44,333 bases of DNA from Phycisphaerae bacterium (GCA_030448225.1 JAUJNJ010000080.1:1-44333); one strand, 5' to 3'. Shown: positions 1 to 9,062, numbered from the stretch's first letter. Notes: a model not told the origin generated them from the sequence alone. A program made the numbers and translations.

Positions 1-2
1 TC

Positions 3-980
3 CCCGCGAGCACCGCGACCGGAAAGATCCGCGCGGCCGCCCCGGGCTCGACGCTCCCGTTCCGCGGCACCGCCCGCGCGACGTTCGTCGGCGCCGACGG
101 CCGCACGGTGGCGGTGTACCTCAAGGGGCCGGGGTTCGGCACGGTGTCGCTCCGCCCCGGCGGCGGCGCGTGGATCGTGGCGACGGCGACGACGGCGGCG
201 TCGTCGCTCGTCGTCACCGGGCAGACGGCGATCGACGGGCTGACGGTGAACGGCTCGCTGCGGACGCTGACTGCCAAGACCGCCGACCTCACCGGCGACG
301 CCGCCGTCAGCGGGTCGCTGTCGAAGCTCCAACTCCGCAACGCCTCGGGGGGCGGGACGCTGACGATCGGCGCGGGCGGCGTCGCGAGCCTCGCGTTGCA
401 GAACGTGTCGGACTTTAGCGTGACCTCCGCGTCGCCGATCAAGTCGATCCGCGCCGCGCAGTGGCTCGACGCCGACGCCGAGGCCGACGCCATCACCGCA
501 CCGGCGGTCGCCGCGGTGGCGGTGAAGGGCGGATTCTCGGCCGACCTGATCGTCGGCACGCTCGGGAAGCTGACGGCCGGCACGATGAGCGGGGCCGACG
601 TGCGGGCCAGCGACGCCGTCGGCACGATCAAGGCGGGCTCGATCGTCGGCAGCCGGATCTACGCGGGCGTGCGGACGGACGTGGACGAACTCCCCGACTC
701 GATCGAAGACTTCGCCTCCGCCGCCGCGGCCGTGCGCGGCGTGACCGTGACGGGCAGGTCGCCCGGCGCGTTCGCCGACTCGCGCATCGCCGCCCCCACG
801 ATCCGCAAGGCGTCGCTCGGCAACGTGACCACGACCAACGGCGGCTCGACGTTCGGCATCGCCGCCGGCGCGATCCAAACCGCCGCCGCCGTCGCCGGCG
901 ACCGGCGGATCAAGCTGACGAGCGCCGGCGAACCCCCGCAGGGCACGACCGACGACGACTTCGTGCTCCGCCTGCTGTAA
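3..980 (+). CDS. C-terminal part of a large secreted planctomycete protein (5' truncated by window)
   Basis: The frame is open from the first bases of the window, so the real start lies upstream; a GTG at 108 is only an internal start. The 325 visible residues are rich in Ala, Gly, Ser, Thr and Val with regular short strand-forming phrases (for example TAIDGLTVNGSL, GGTLTIGAGGVASLAL), as in the C-terminal ends of very long extracellular planctomycete proteins. No catalytic motif or membrane anchor is visible, and it ends in FVLRLL. The mirrored noisy copy downstream continues into the missing upstream part and shows a Calx-beta-like phrase there (12,340-12,420), which supports an adhesin-like or matrix protein. 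Function is unknown. It is followed by a pair of palindromic repeats separating it from the convergent DUF1080 gene. Confidence 0.75.
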   Translation, partial: PASTATGKIRAAAPGSTLPFRGTARATFVGADGRTVAVYLKGPGFGTVSLRPGGGAWIVATATTAASSLVVTGQTAIDGLTVNGSLRTLTAKTADLTGDAAVSGSLSKLQLRNASGGGTLTIGAGGVASLALQNVSDFSVTSASPIKSIRAAQWLDADAEADAITAPAVAAVAVKGGFSADLIVGTLGKLTAGTMSGADVRASDAVGTIKAGSIVGSRIYAGVRTDVDELPDSIEDFASAAAAVRGVTVTGRSPGAFADSRIAAPTIRKASLGNVTTTNGGSTFGIAAGAIQTAAAVAGDRRIKLTSAGEPPQGTTDDDFVLRLL

Positions 981-1018
981 ACGCCGCCGCACCACGCTTC
1001 CTTCGGCGCGTCGAGCAT

Positions 1019-1207
1019 CCGCCCCCTCTCCCCCGTACTCGGGGGAGAGGGCGGGGGTGAGGGGCGGAACGGAGTGGAGGCGCGGCAGTGGATCGTCCAG
1101 AAGTGGCGTAGGCGAAGGCTTGCGCCGCACGGCTCAACCACTCCACCGCATTCTCCGCTCGGCCCCTCACCCTAACCCTCTCCCCCGAGTACGGGGGAGA
1201 GGGGACA
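1019..1207. repeat. Pair of REP-like palindromes in inverted orientation
   Basis: Two copies of a GC-rich palindromic unit (about 1,022-1,065 and 1,162-1,206) face each other between two convergent genes. Each unit holds the hairpin CTCTCCCCC-GTACTC-GGGGGAGAG or its variant, flanked on one side by CCCTCACCC or GGGTGAGGGG. The two copies can pair with each other as well as fold individually. Location after two converging stop codons (980 and 1,284) suggests a transcription or mRNA-end role, as for REP/BIME elements; that role is inference. Further copies occur at 31,647-31,858, and a noisy mirror of this pair lies near 11,170-11,400. The rest of the 981-1,283 gap shows no gene. Confidence 0.8.
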
Positions 1208-1283
1208 GAGCGCACCCGGCGCACGAGCTCGCGGCGCGGAGCTACGGCGACGGCCGGGATTCACCCGTAGCGCCGGACAGCGA

Positions 1284-2654
1284 TCACGGCTCCTTCGCCA
1301 GTTCCTTGATGAAGAGGTTTCGGAACTGAATCGGGTCGCCGTGGTTCTGGAGCCCGAGCCGACCGGTTGGCGGGACCGCCGGCAGCGTTGCCCGGTCGAT
1401 AACGGTCTGGCCGTTCAGGACGACTGTCACGCGGTCACCCTTCAGGGTGATGACGAACCGGTTCCACTGGCCGAACGGGGCGTCGGCGCGCGACGCCGGC
1501 ATGAACGTGCGACGCACGTCCTCGGCCAGCGACGCGTCCTTGTGCAGTTCGTTGATGTCGCCGGAGCCCATCGGCTGGCTCCAGATGTTGACCTGATAAC
1601 GCTGCGAGCCGCGGAGGTGAACGCCGCTGTCGCCCGCGTCGGGGATCTCCCGCCGTACGACCTGACCGGCCGCGTCGCGGACGAACAACCCGTCGGGCGT
1701 AAACGTCGGCCGCGCCTTCGCAACGGGCTTGCGGGGCAGGCGCCAGTCGACGACGAGCACGAAGTCGCGAAACTCCTTCTCCGACCACAAATCTCGCGTC
1801 TGCCCCTTGGCGACCTTCACCTTGCCGTCGCAGGCGATCACGCCGTCGGCGGCGGTCCAATGGCCCACAAACTCCGGCGGGTGGCGCCAGCCCGCGAACG
1901 ACTGGCCGTCGAACATCGACCGGAGTCCTTCATCGACTTGGGCAACCTTCTCCGCCGGCGGGTCGGAGCCGGGCAGCGGCGTCAGGCGGATGTTGCGGAA
2001 GTGGGCCTCGCTCAGTTCCGCCTCGAGCGCGACGTACCCCTTCACCTGGCTGCACCCCGTCACGCGCGTCACGACTTCGCCGTTGACCTCCAACGCCAGC
2101 GTGCCATCCTTCGACGTCAGCACGTAGCGGTTCCACTCCCCCGCCGGGCGGTTGCGATTCGCGGTCGGCCGGGCGCGGCCGCCCTTGGCCCGGGGCGCGG
2201 GGTTCGTCAGTGGCGTTACCTTGCACCCGCGGATCCCGAAAATGCTGCCGTGGTCGCCGTCCATCACCTGCACCTCGACCGACCGCGGGTACATTGCCCC
2301 CACCTGCGGCAGCGCGTCGGCGTGGACGAACAGCCCCGCGTTCCCCTTCGGCCGGACGTGCCGCCACTCGAGTTCGAGGACGTAGTTCTCGTACATCGTG
2401 TCGGTGCGCAGGAACCCGCGCGGGTTGCCCGAGCAGACGAGCATCCCGTCGCGGACCGACCACGTGCCGGGCGCGCAGTTGACGTTCACCCACCCCGTGA
2501 GGTCGCGGCCGTTGAACAACGCGACCGGCGCCGCCGCGTTCTCCGGCGGCGCCGCCGCGCCCGCCGCGGGAATGGTCGCCGTTAACGTGACCACGAGCAC
2601 GAACAGAGCAGCCAACCTTGCGCGGCGGGCAGAGCGAAACGTCGGTCGAATCAT
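1284..2654 (-). CDS. Secreted two-domain DUF1080 (3-keto-disaccharide hydrolase family) protein
   Basis: The product is 456 residues. Residues 1-34 form a signal peptide (basic start, hydrophobic core, AGAAA end). Two DUF1080 domains follow: about 43-226, opening with VALFNGRDLTGW, and about 244-456, opening with SMFDGQSFAGW and closing with LGLQNHGDPIQFRNLFIKEL. Both carry the family's concanavalin-like sandwich signatures (FNGxDLxGW, GEWNRYVLT or GQWNRFVITLKGD, FRNI or FRNLFIKEL). Family members act on 3-keto-glycosides or bind carbohydrate outside the cytoplasm; the substrate here is not deducible. The ATG at 2,654 is chosen because AGAGGAG lies 7-8 bases upstream and the signal peptide starts there; the frame extends upstream but without family similarity. 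The upstream TauD, MFS and oxidoreductase genes run in the same direction. A heavily damaged mirror copy lies at 10,015-11,148. Confidence 0.85.
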   Translation of the reverse strand: MIRPTFRSARRARLAALFVLVVTLTATIPAAGAAAPPENAAAPVALFNGRDLTGWVNVNCAPGTWSVRDGMLVCSGNPRGFLRTDTMYENYVLELEWRHVRPKGNAGLFVHADALPQVGAMYPRSVEVQVMDGDHGSIFGIRGCKVTPLTNPAPRAKGGRARPTANRNRPAGEWNRYVLTSKDGTLALEVNGEVVTRVTGCSQVKGYVALEAELSEAHFRNIRLTPLPGSDPPAEKVAQVDEGLRSMFDGQSFAGWRHPPEFVGHWTAADGVIACDGKVKVAKGQTRDLWSEKEFRDFVLVVDWRLPRKPVAKARPTFTPDGLFVRDAAGQVVRREIPDAGDSGVHLRGSQRYQVNIWSQPMGSGDINELHKDASLAEDVRRTFMPASRADAPFGQWNRFVITLKGDRVTVVLNGQTVIDRATLPAVPPTGRLGLQNHGDPIQFRNLFIKELAKEP

Positions 2655-2818
2655 TGCAAGGCTCCTCTGCACCCGTGGCGAAACCGCCGAGCGACGAACA
2701 CGGCGCCCGCCGGCGACGATCGAGAAACGATGCCCGAGAGGCGCTGCCGGGCCCCGTTTCGCCGCCGGCCCGAAGGGTCCGCCGCCGGCCACCTGCGTTC
2801 GACACCGCGCCGGCCCCG

Positions 2819-3814
2819 TCATCCCTCCGCGGCGATGAGCGACGCGAGCACCCGGCGGCTTCCCGTGAACGTCCGCCGGCCGTGCATGACGACGTGGTTG
2901 TCGACGAGGGCGACGTCGCCCTGCTGCCACGGCACGTCGAAGCTCAGCTCCTCGCCGATCTGCGTGGCGGCCGTCACCGCCTCGCGGTCGAGCGGCGTGC
3001 CGTCGCCGAACGTGATGGCCTTGCTCGGGTCGTTGCGCGTGTCCTTCCACCCCATCGCGGCGGCGATCAACTGGTTGTAGAACGTCGTGCGCCCGTCGGG
3101 CAGCTTGCGGACGGCGGGCAGCACCGGCGTCGTCGCGCGCAGCGAGCCGTCCGGCTGCCACTCCCACGAGTAACCCATCTGCCGCAGCCGGGCCTCGGCC
3201 CCCTCGCGCGTCTCGGCCCGCAGGGTGCTCTGCCAGCTCCGGCCCATGCCGCTGCTCGCGTCGTTCGCGGCGGGCATCACGTTCGTGTACTTCAGCCCCT
3301 TGCTCTCGCAGTCTCGGGCGAACTGCGGGTGACGCGCGGCGAGGCGCTCCCACAACACGTCCGACCGGCACAGCGGCGTCGCGCCGCCGCTCTCGGCCGG
3401 CTGCTCGCAGAAGAAGAACAGGCGGCTCGGCGAGACCGGCGTCTGGGCCATCTCGTGGTGCAGGAAGATCGTCACGCTCGGCGGCGCCTCGTTGGCCGTG
3501 AACACGCGCGGCGTCTTGTTGACCCGCACCGCGTTGCTCAGCGAGTCCTCATAGGCGAAGTTCTCCAGCCCGAACGTGGTCACGAACCGGTCGAAGTCCT
3601 CCGCCGTCCGCAGCGGAAAGCCGCGGAACAAAATCGACCCGTGCTCCGCCGACTGCGCGAGCAGTTCCCCGCGGTTGGCGGAAATCCACGCGGCCGTGGC
3701 GTCGAGCGTGACGCCCGGCGTCTGGCACGCGAGTACGAGCGGGTACGGCTCGCCGTGGTGGGTCTGCTGTCCTTCGACCGTGATCGGGACGACGTGAAGC
3801 GTGTCAGTGGTCAT
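2819..3814 (-). CDS. TauD/TfdA-family Fe(II)/2-oxoglutarate dioxygenase
   Basis: The product is 331 residues, a usual length for TauD-like oxygenases, and the frame is intact. The facial triad is visible: H119-H120-E121 (FLHHEMAQ; HxE with H119 and E121) and the distal H311 in DNHVVMHGRRTF, with R320/R321 placed to bind 2-oxoglutarate. The N-terminal segment HGSILFRGFPL (residues 58-68) is typical of this superfamily. It should hydroxylate a small molecule using O2 and 2-oxoglutarate in the cytoplasm; the substrate is not predictable. The ATG at 3,814 has a weak GGAG about 8 bases upstream. It sits between the DUF1080 and MFS genes on the same strand, so the transporter may import its substrate (inference). 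A long open frame on the opposite strand is only a GC-driven shadow. Confidence 0.85.
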   Translation of the reverse strand: MTTDTLHVVPITVEGQQTHHGEPYPLVLACQTPGVTLDATAAWISANRGELLAQSAEHGSILFRGFPLRTAEDFDRFVTTFGLENFAYEDSLSNAVRVNKTPRVFTANEAPPSVTIFLHHEMAQTPVSPSRLFFFCEQPAESGGATPLCRSDVLWERLAARHPQFARDCESKGLKYTNVMPAANDASSGMGRSWQSTLRAETREGAEARLRQMGYSWEWQPDGSLRATTPVLPAVRKLPDGRTTFYNQLIAAAMGWKDTRNDPSKAITFGDGTPLDREAVTAATQIGEELSFDVPWQQGDVALVDNHVVMHGRRTFTGSRRVLASLIAAEG

Positions 3815-3835
3815 GGGAACTCCGTGGAAAGCAAC

Positions 3836-4033
3836 GATGAAGGCGGAAGGATGAAGGATGAAGGAAGAGCGATCCCTTCACAACCAGTACGTATCAGCGG
3901 CAAGTCCCCGGTTAGATGCAGGCCCGAAGGGCCCGCTGTCGGTGATCCGACGCGCTCAAATCTCCTTGTCGAGCTGCCCCGTTCCATCCGCCTCCGTTCA
4001 TCCTTCATCCTTCCGCCTTCATCCTTCATACTT
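3836..4033. repeat. Intergenic quasi-palindromic element, GAAGGATGAAGG family
   Basis: The arm at about 3,836-3,864 (GATGAAGGCGGAAGGATGAA and onward) is the near-exact reverse complement of 3,999-4,031. About 135 bases lie between them and include the small palindrome GGCCCGAAGGGCCC at 3,921-3,934. Reading through it gives a spurious peptide repeating MKDE and GGRMKDE, a kind often mis-annotated in planctomycete genomes. No transposase is present, so it is MITE-like or REP-like. It fills the gap between the TauD and MFS genes. Its noisy mirror lies at 8,873-9,062. Confidence 0.75.
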
Positions 4034-4039
4034 CGATTC

Positions 4040-5401
4040 TCACTCCGGCAGCGGCTTGCCCTTCGTTTCGGGCAGGAACCACAGCAGCACCGCGCCGACG
4101 AGGAACAGCAGCCCGAGGAGCGTGACGGCCAGCCGCAGGTCGGTGCCGGCCTTGAGGTGGCCGGACAGCAGCAGCAGCGGGACGGCCACGAGCCGGCCGC
4201 CGTTGAAGCAGACGCCCGCGCCGGTGGCGCGCAGGTGGTTCGGGAACAGCTCGGGGAAGTAGATCGCGTAGCCGGCGTGGATGCCGCCGGTGAAGAAGCC
4301 GAACACCGGCAGCACGGCGAGCATCTGGCCGTACGTCTGCGGCAGGTAGCAGGTGATCGGCACGATCGCGACGGCGCACAAGTGCATCAGCAGGAACGTG
4401 CCGCGCCGGCCGAGGCGCTCGGCGAGGGGGCCGAAGCAGAGGAACCCGCCGAGCAGGCCGATCGCCTGGACGAAGCCGTAGGCGATCTTGGCGCGCTGGC
4501 CGGCGTCGGCCGGGTTCATCCCGCCGCGCACGAGCAGTTCGCGCGTCAGGTCCTGCCCGGCGACGACGACGCCCCAGAACGTGCCGAGCCCGATCGCCGC
4601 CAGCAGCAGGCCGAAGATCGCGCGCTTCGCCCAGATCTGCACGCCGAACAGTTCGCGGAAGCTGCCGAGGCGCTTCGCGCCGGCGCCGTCGGCCGCCCCC
4701 GCGACTTGCTGCCACCGCTCCGGTTCGCGGATGCTCGCGCGCACCCACAGCACCAACAGCGCGGGCAGCACGCCGATGAGGTACGCGTACCGCCACTGCG
4801 TGCCGACGAGCAGCCCCGCCAGGGCGGCCAGCCAGGTGCCGACGACGCTCGTGGCGTGGAAGATTCCGCCGGCGCGGGCGCGGGCGCGGGCGGGGAACAC
4901 CTCCGCCACCAGCGCCGCCGCCACCGCCCACTCGCCGCCGACGCCGATGGCGACGAGGAACCGCAGGACCGCGACGTGCCACAGGTCGGTCGCGAAGTAG
5001 GTGAGCCCGGAGAAGATGGAGTAGAAGAGGATGCTCAGCGCCATCGCGGGCTTGCGGCCGTACTTGTCGGCGAGGCTGCCGAACGCGATCCCGCCGAGGG
5101 TGCCGCCGAGCAGGAACGCGGCGAGGAAGACGTCGCCCCACCAGCGCTGGGCGGCGGCGTCGGGGCCGACGAGATCGCGCAGCAGGTCCTGCCGCGTGAT
5201 GTTGAACAGTTGCCCCTCGAACGCGTCGAACGCCCACCCCGCCGACGCGATGATCAGCACCAGCCACTGATACCGGGTGACGCCGGCGTACCACGGGCCG
5301 CTGTCGTCCGGCACCGCCAACGCGACGGGCGCCGCCGGATTCAGTGCGGGCGACGCCGAGATGGGTGGCGGCATCGCGGGTGCAGTTGCGGGTGGCTCCA
5401 C
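4040..5401 (-). CDS. Major facilitator superfamily transporter (sugar/organic acid:H+ symporter type)
   Basis: The product is about 453 residues with around 12 hydrophobic segments, intact frame. MFS motif A is clear in the loop after the second helix: FGSLADKYGRKP (residues 107-118), followed by RFLVAIGVGGEWAVAAALVA and then EVFPARARA, typical of SV2-like, aromatic-acid or sialate symporters. The second half repeats the motif weakly (FGPLAERLGRRG). It ends LWFLPETKGKPLPE, a standard MFS C-terminus. The start is uncertain: GTG at 5,401 is chosen because GGGAG lies about 8 bases upstream and all similarity begins after it; an ATG at 5,377 is the alternative, and the frame stays open to 5,599. 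Same strand as the oxidoreductase upstream and TauD downstream. The substrate is unknown. Confidence 0.82.
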   Translation of the reverse strand: MEPPATAPAMPPPISASPALNPAAPVALAVPDDSGPWYAGVTRYQWLVLIIASAGWAFDAFEGQLFNITRQDLLRDLVGPDAAAQRWWGDVFLAAFLLGGTLGGIAFGSLADKYGRKPAMALSILFYSIFSGLTYFATDLWHVAVLRFLVAIGVGGEWAVAAALVAEVFPARARARAGGIFHATSVVGTWLAALAGLLVGTQWRYAYLIGVLPALLVLWVRASIREPERWQQVAGAADGAGAKRLGSFRELFGVQIWAKRAIFGLLLAAIGLGTFWGVVVAGQDLTRELLVRGGMNPADAGQRAKIAYGFVQAIGLLGGFLCFGPLAERLGRRGTFLLMHLCAVAIVPITCYLPQTYGQMLAVLPVFGFFTGGIHAGYAIYFPELFPNHLRATGAGVCFNGGRLVAVPLLLLSGHLKAGTDLRLAVTLLGLLFLVGAVLLWFLPETKGKPLPE

Positions 5402-5601
5402 GCTTAGGGCTCCCTGTGTTGGACGCGGGTGCGTCCCGCCGCACGACACGAAACGCATGACGCGACGCCGGCGATCGACTGACGACGAATCGTTCGCTTC
5501 CGCCGCCGGCGGCGGCCCGTGCGGCATCGCCTCCGACCGTTCACCCGCGGGCGACAGGTTCGCCGGCCGCGGACGTCGACGCGAGAACTGCGGGACCACG
5601 C

Positions 5602-5628
5602 GAACGCGCCCGCCGGACCCGCGCGTTC
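5602..5628 (-). terminator. Perfect 8-bp hairpin at the oxidoreductase stop
   Basis: GAACGCGC at 5,602-5,609 pairs with GCGCGTTC at 5,621-5,628 around an 11-base loop, directly at the stop codon of the minus-strand oxidoreductase. There is no T-run, so intrinsic termination is uncertain; it may instead protect the mRNA end. The remaining gap to the MFS start (5,402-5,601) shows no gene. Confidence 0.4.
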
Positions 5629-6587
5629 AGAACGTCACGGGTTGACCGGTGCCGAGCGATTCCGCCGCTTTGAGGCACATGGCCGTCGACCACCACCCGT
5701 CCTCGCCGGTGCAGGGCACCGGCGTGCCGTCCCGCACCGCGCGGATCACGGCCGCCACCTGGTCGACCAGTTCGTACACCTCGCCGGACGCCTTGCGGAT
5801 CTCGACCTGCTCGACCGGGCCGTCGCCGCGTTGAAGCTTCAGCCAGAACGTGGGCTCGAACGTCCGGTCCATCGCCCCGCTCCACGAGGCCCACATCGCC
5901 CCGCCGGTGCCGGTGATCTTCACCGTCTGGTGGTGTTCCCACGCGGCCAGCGTCTGGCTGACGACGGCGTAGCGGCCGCCGGGGAACCGGAGGATGGCGG
6001 AGAAGTTGTCGTGCAGTTCCGGGTGGTCGGGCCGCTTTGCACTCGCGGCGGCGTAGACGGAGACGGGGTCGCCGGCGCGGGCGAAGTACCACCGCGCGAG
6101 GTCGAAGAAGTGGATCGGCTCTTCCAGGATCCAGTTCCCCACCCGGCCGATGTCGTACCGCCACCCGCCGGACCCGAGCCGGTACGGCTTGCGCCACAAC
6201 TCGATCATCGCGTACAGCGGGTCGCCGATCGCCCCTTCGTCGACGAGCGACTTCACCCGCCCCCAGAGCGACGACATCCGCAACTCGTGCCCGACCGCCA
6301 GGACCCGCCCCCGCGCCTTCGCCAGCCGGACGAGATCCGAGCAGTGGTCGAGGCTGAGCGCCATCGGCTTCTCGAGCAGCAGGTGCCGGCCCGACTCCAG
6401 CACGTCCGTCGACACCGCGTGGTGCAGGTCGGACGGGAGCACGAGGTCGCACAGGTCGAGTTCCTCGTGGCCGAGCATCTCGCGGTGGTCGGCGTACACC
6501 CGCGCGCCGGGGTGATCGGCCAGCGCCTTCGCCCGGCTCTCTGCCGCACGCCCCGTACCCGATCAATCCGCATCGCACGTTCGTCAT
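5627..6587 (-). CDS. Gfo/Idh/MocA-family NAD(P)-dependent oxidoreductase, N-terminus broken by a deletion
   Basis: The start codon ATG at 6,587 begins MTNVRCGLIGYGA, the first strand and glycine-rich turn of a Rossmann fold. From about 6,545 the frame is wrong, and it recovers by 6,499 as a 290-residue run containing LLLEKPMALSL (the EKP motif of the family, near 6,367), EEPIHFFDLARW in the substrate domain, and an intact C-terminus ending GQPVTF. The mirror copy at 6,705 onward has about 70 extra bases exactly here, encoding the expected continuation (a Trp-Gly-Gln-His turn, then CARSAESRAKALADHPGA). So the break looks like a consensus deletion, not decay. The enzyme should oxidise or reduce a sugar or polyol hydroxyl with NAD(P). 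Some family members make the 3-keto sugars that DUF1080 proteins hydrolyse, so linkage to the nearby DUF1080 gene is plausible. Confidence 0.75.
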
Positions 6588-6704
6588 GAAGAAGTGACCC
6601 TGCCGCAAATACGTTACCGCGGAACCCGCGACGATGCCAGACAGCTGCCGGCAGTGAACAACCTCCCGCGGACCCGTGGTAACGTGCGGCGGGGTCACTT
6701 CTTC
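6588..6704. other. Centre of the palindrome
   Basis: The symmetry axis lies near 6,646. The 5' leader of the oxidoreductase (GTGACC at 6,594-6,599) meets its own reverse complement (GGTCAC at 6,693-6,698), with paired blocks CGTTACCGCGG against CCGTGGTAACG inside. There is essentially no unpaired spacer beyond a few bases, as expected if a strand and its complement were joined directly. No gene, terminus protein site or recombination site is visible. Confidence 0.8.
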
Positions 6705-7563
6705 ATGACGAACGTGCGATGCGGATTGATCAGGTACAGGGCGTGGGGCCAGCACCGCGCAGGCGATCGCGTCGATCGCGGGCGCCGAGCTCGCGGCCAA
6801 TCCTGCGCCCGTTCGGCAGAGAGCCGGGCGAAGGCGCTGGCCGATCACCCCGGCGCGCAGGCGCGCCGACCGCCGCAGATGCTCGTACACGAAGAACTCG
6901 ACCTGTGCGACCTCGTGCTCCGGCGACCTGTCCGCCGCGCGGTGTCGAAGGGTGCTCGGATGCTCTCCCGGCCTGATGCCGAGGCGGCGGGTCCTGTCGT
7001 CCGTGCAGTTGCAGCAGGGGCGGGTGAGTCGCTCGTCGGCGGGGAGGCCGACGTGCTGCGCAGCCGCGCGATGATCAGTTGTGGCAAGCGCCGTACCGGC
7101 TCCGGCGGGGCCGACATCGGCCAGGTCTTTGGGTCCTTGGAGGAGCCGATCCACTTCTTCGACCTCGCTTGCGGTGGTATTCGCCACGCCCAGCGACCCC
7201 GTCTCCGTCTACGCCGCCGCGAATTAAAGCAGCCCGACCACCAGACTGCACGACAACTTCTCCGCCATCCTCCGGTTCCCGGCAGCCCTTCGCCGTCGTC
7301 AATAGCGCGCTGGCCAGCAGAACGCCGCCAGACGGTGAATCGCCATGCCGTACCGCAGCGCGCAGGGCGGGCGATGGATGACGTTCAGCTACGGATGAAG
7401 CTCAACGAGCGATGACCCGGTCAGCAGGTCAGATCCGGCGGCATCGCGCAGGCACTGATGCTGACCGTGATCCCGCGTGCCGCTGTATTCTGCACCGGAC
7501 AGGTGAGTCGTGCGCCTCAAAGCGGCGGAATCGCTCGGCCTGATCAACCGTGACGGTCCCTGA
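6705..7563 (+). pseudogene. Corrupted mirror copy of the Gfo/Idh/MocA oxidoreductase
   Basis: It begins ATGACGAACGTGCGATGCGG like the left-arm gene, then keeps the N-terminal stretch missing there (through CARSAESRAKALADHPGA). It breaks into all three frames within 200 bases. Recognisable pieces follow in order: HEELDLCDLV, EEPIHFFDLA, and the distal AAESLG region, ending at the TGA at 7,561-7,563. Errors fall at all codon positions and include many indels, so this is not a decaying paralogue. It should not be counted as a gene, but its first 150 bases are useful for repairing the left-arm copy. Confidence 0.8.
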
Positions 7564-7699
7564 ACGCGAGTCAGCGGGCCGTTCGCGTGGTGCAATTCGT
7601 CGGCGTCTGACCGTACAATTACCGAAACGGTGACCGCAGCCAGCGGCAGCGAGCGATTCGTCGTCCGGTATGAGACATACCCGCGTCCAGCGCAGGGAA

Positions 7700-8872
7700 G
7701 CCCACAAGCGCACCCGCGATGCCGCCACCCATCGGCATCCTGCCGATCGCGCCGCCCCGTCGCGTTGGCGATGCCAGACGGCAACGGCCCGTGGCCTGCA
7801 GCCTGCATCACCATATCAGTAACTGGTGCTGATCATCGCGTCGGCGAAAATGGTATTCGGCGCATTCGAAATGTATTCCAACTCACGCAGCAGGACCTGC
7901 TGCGCGATCGGCGAGTTTGCGGGCGACGCTCTCGCGCCGCATTCCTGCTCGGCGGCGCACCCTCGGCGCGTTCAACCTCGCCGACAAACACGGCCGCAGG
8001 CTGTCCTCTTCTACTCCATCTTCTCCCGGGCTCACCCTTCGCGACCGACCTGTGGCTGTCATCCTGCGGTGTCGCCATCGGCATAAACAGCGCAGCGAAC
8101 AATGGCGGCAATGGCGGATTCCCGCCCGCATCCGCACGCGCATATGCGGGAATCTTCCCGCTGGCGTCGTCGACGCTGGCCGCCCTGGCGAAGTATAAAT
8201 CAGCCTGCGAGCTGTACTGCCATGCCTCATCAGCGAATATACCCGCGCTTGCTATTATGGAATACGCATCCGCCAGGCCAGGCGGTAATCTGGCGCGCAG
8301 ACGGCGGGCGTCCCGACAGACGAACGGCACTCAGCAGCGCGCAGCGGCTTTTCAGCAGTACGCGTCTGGGCAGCTGCGCGATCTTCAGCCGTATCGGCTC
8401 ATGCGTTCTGGAGACGTCGTCGTCTCAGGCGGAACCTGACGCGCACGAACTGCTCGTTACGCGTAAGGATGAACCCGGCCGACGCCATGCCGCAAGATCG
8501 CCTGCACAGCTCATCAGATCGACCTGCTGGCGAAAGGTTCTCTGCTTCGGCCCCCTCGCCGAGCGCATCGGCCGGCGCGTGATCCTGCTGATGCGCTGTC
8601 TGCGGCGCGATCGTGCCGATCCTGCCTGCCGCAGACATACGGCGAATGCTCGCCACGCTACCGTGTTCCGCAACGGCATTACGCCAACCGCGATCTACTC
8701 CCCGAGCTGACCACTGCGCCTGGCGCGGGCGTCTGCTGGCGGCCACAGCGTAATGTCCTGCTGCTGCTCGTCGATCAAAGGCCGGCACTGCCGAGCAAAC
8801 TGGCCGTCGCACTCCTCGAAATGCGTCGACGCGTGCTGCGCTCTACTTGAGGACAGGCTATATCTACCCTGA
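7700..8872 (+). pseudogene. Corrupted mirror copy of the MFS transporter
   Basis: Fragments of the left-arm transporter appear in the same order and opposite orientation: CCGCGATGCCGCCACCCAT near 7,714 (the MPPPIS start region), the QDLLRD segment near 7,890, the FNLADKHGR version of motif A near 7,970, FGPLAERIGRR near 8,555, and the end TGAaAATCGAAG at 8,870. Frames are lost every few tens of bases. It is about 200 bases shorter than the left-arm gene, from scattered deletions. Not a functional gene. Confidence 0.8.
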
Positions 8873-9062
8873 AAATCGAAGTATGAAGGATGAAGGCGAG
8901 GATGGCGTGGGCAGGCAGATGGGGCAAGCCAGCGCCGACAAGAAGGTAATCGAATCGCAGAACAGCAGGCCCTTCGGGCCTGCATCTAACCGGGGACTGC
9001 CGCTGACGCGGATCATCCTTCATCAGCTCACCTTCATCGTTACTTTCCGCAGGTTCCCGTTG
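8873..9062. repeat. Mirror copy of the GAAGGATGAAGG intergenic element
   Basis: It contains AAGTATGAAGGATGAAGGCG at about 8,879 and the palindrome core GGCCCTTCGGGCC. An exact 29-base match (8,970-8,998) pairs with the reverse complement of 3,903-3,931. It is the best-preserved part of the right arm and fixes the register of the mirror. Confidence 0.8.

Noticed and set aside
3811..4029. Small protein repeating MKDEGGRMKDE
   Set aside because: It is a read-through of an intergenic quasi-palindrome and has no start context.
2618..5407. A 929-codon open frame on the plus strand across the TauD and MFS genes
   Set aside because: It is antisense to two well-supported genes, extremely rich in Arg, Ala, Gly and His-type codons, and has no domain; it is a GC-skew shadow.
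6588..6704. Hairpin telomere of a linear replicon or a phage-plasmid terminus
   Set aside because: The contig continues for many kilobases beyond the mirror, the arms are far too long and the second arm is corrupted; no telomere-resolvase gene is present.
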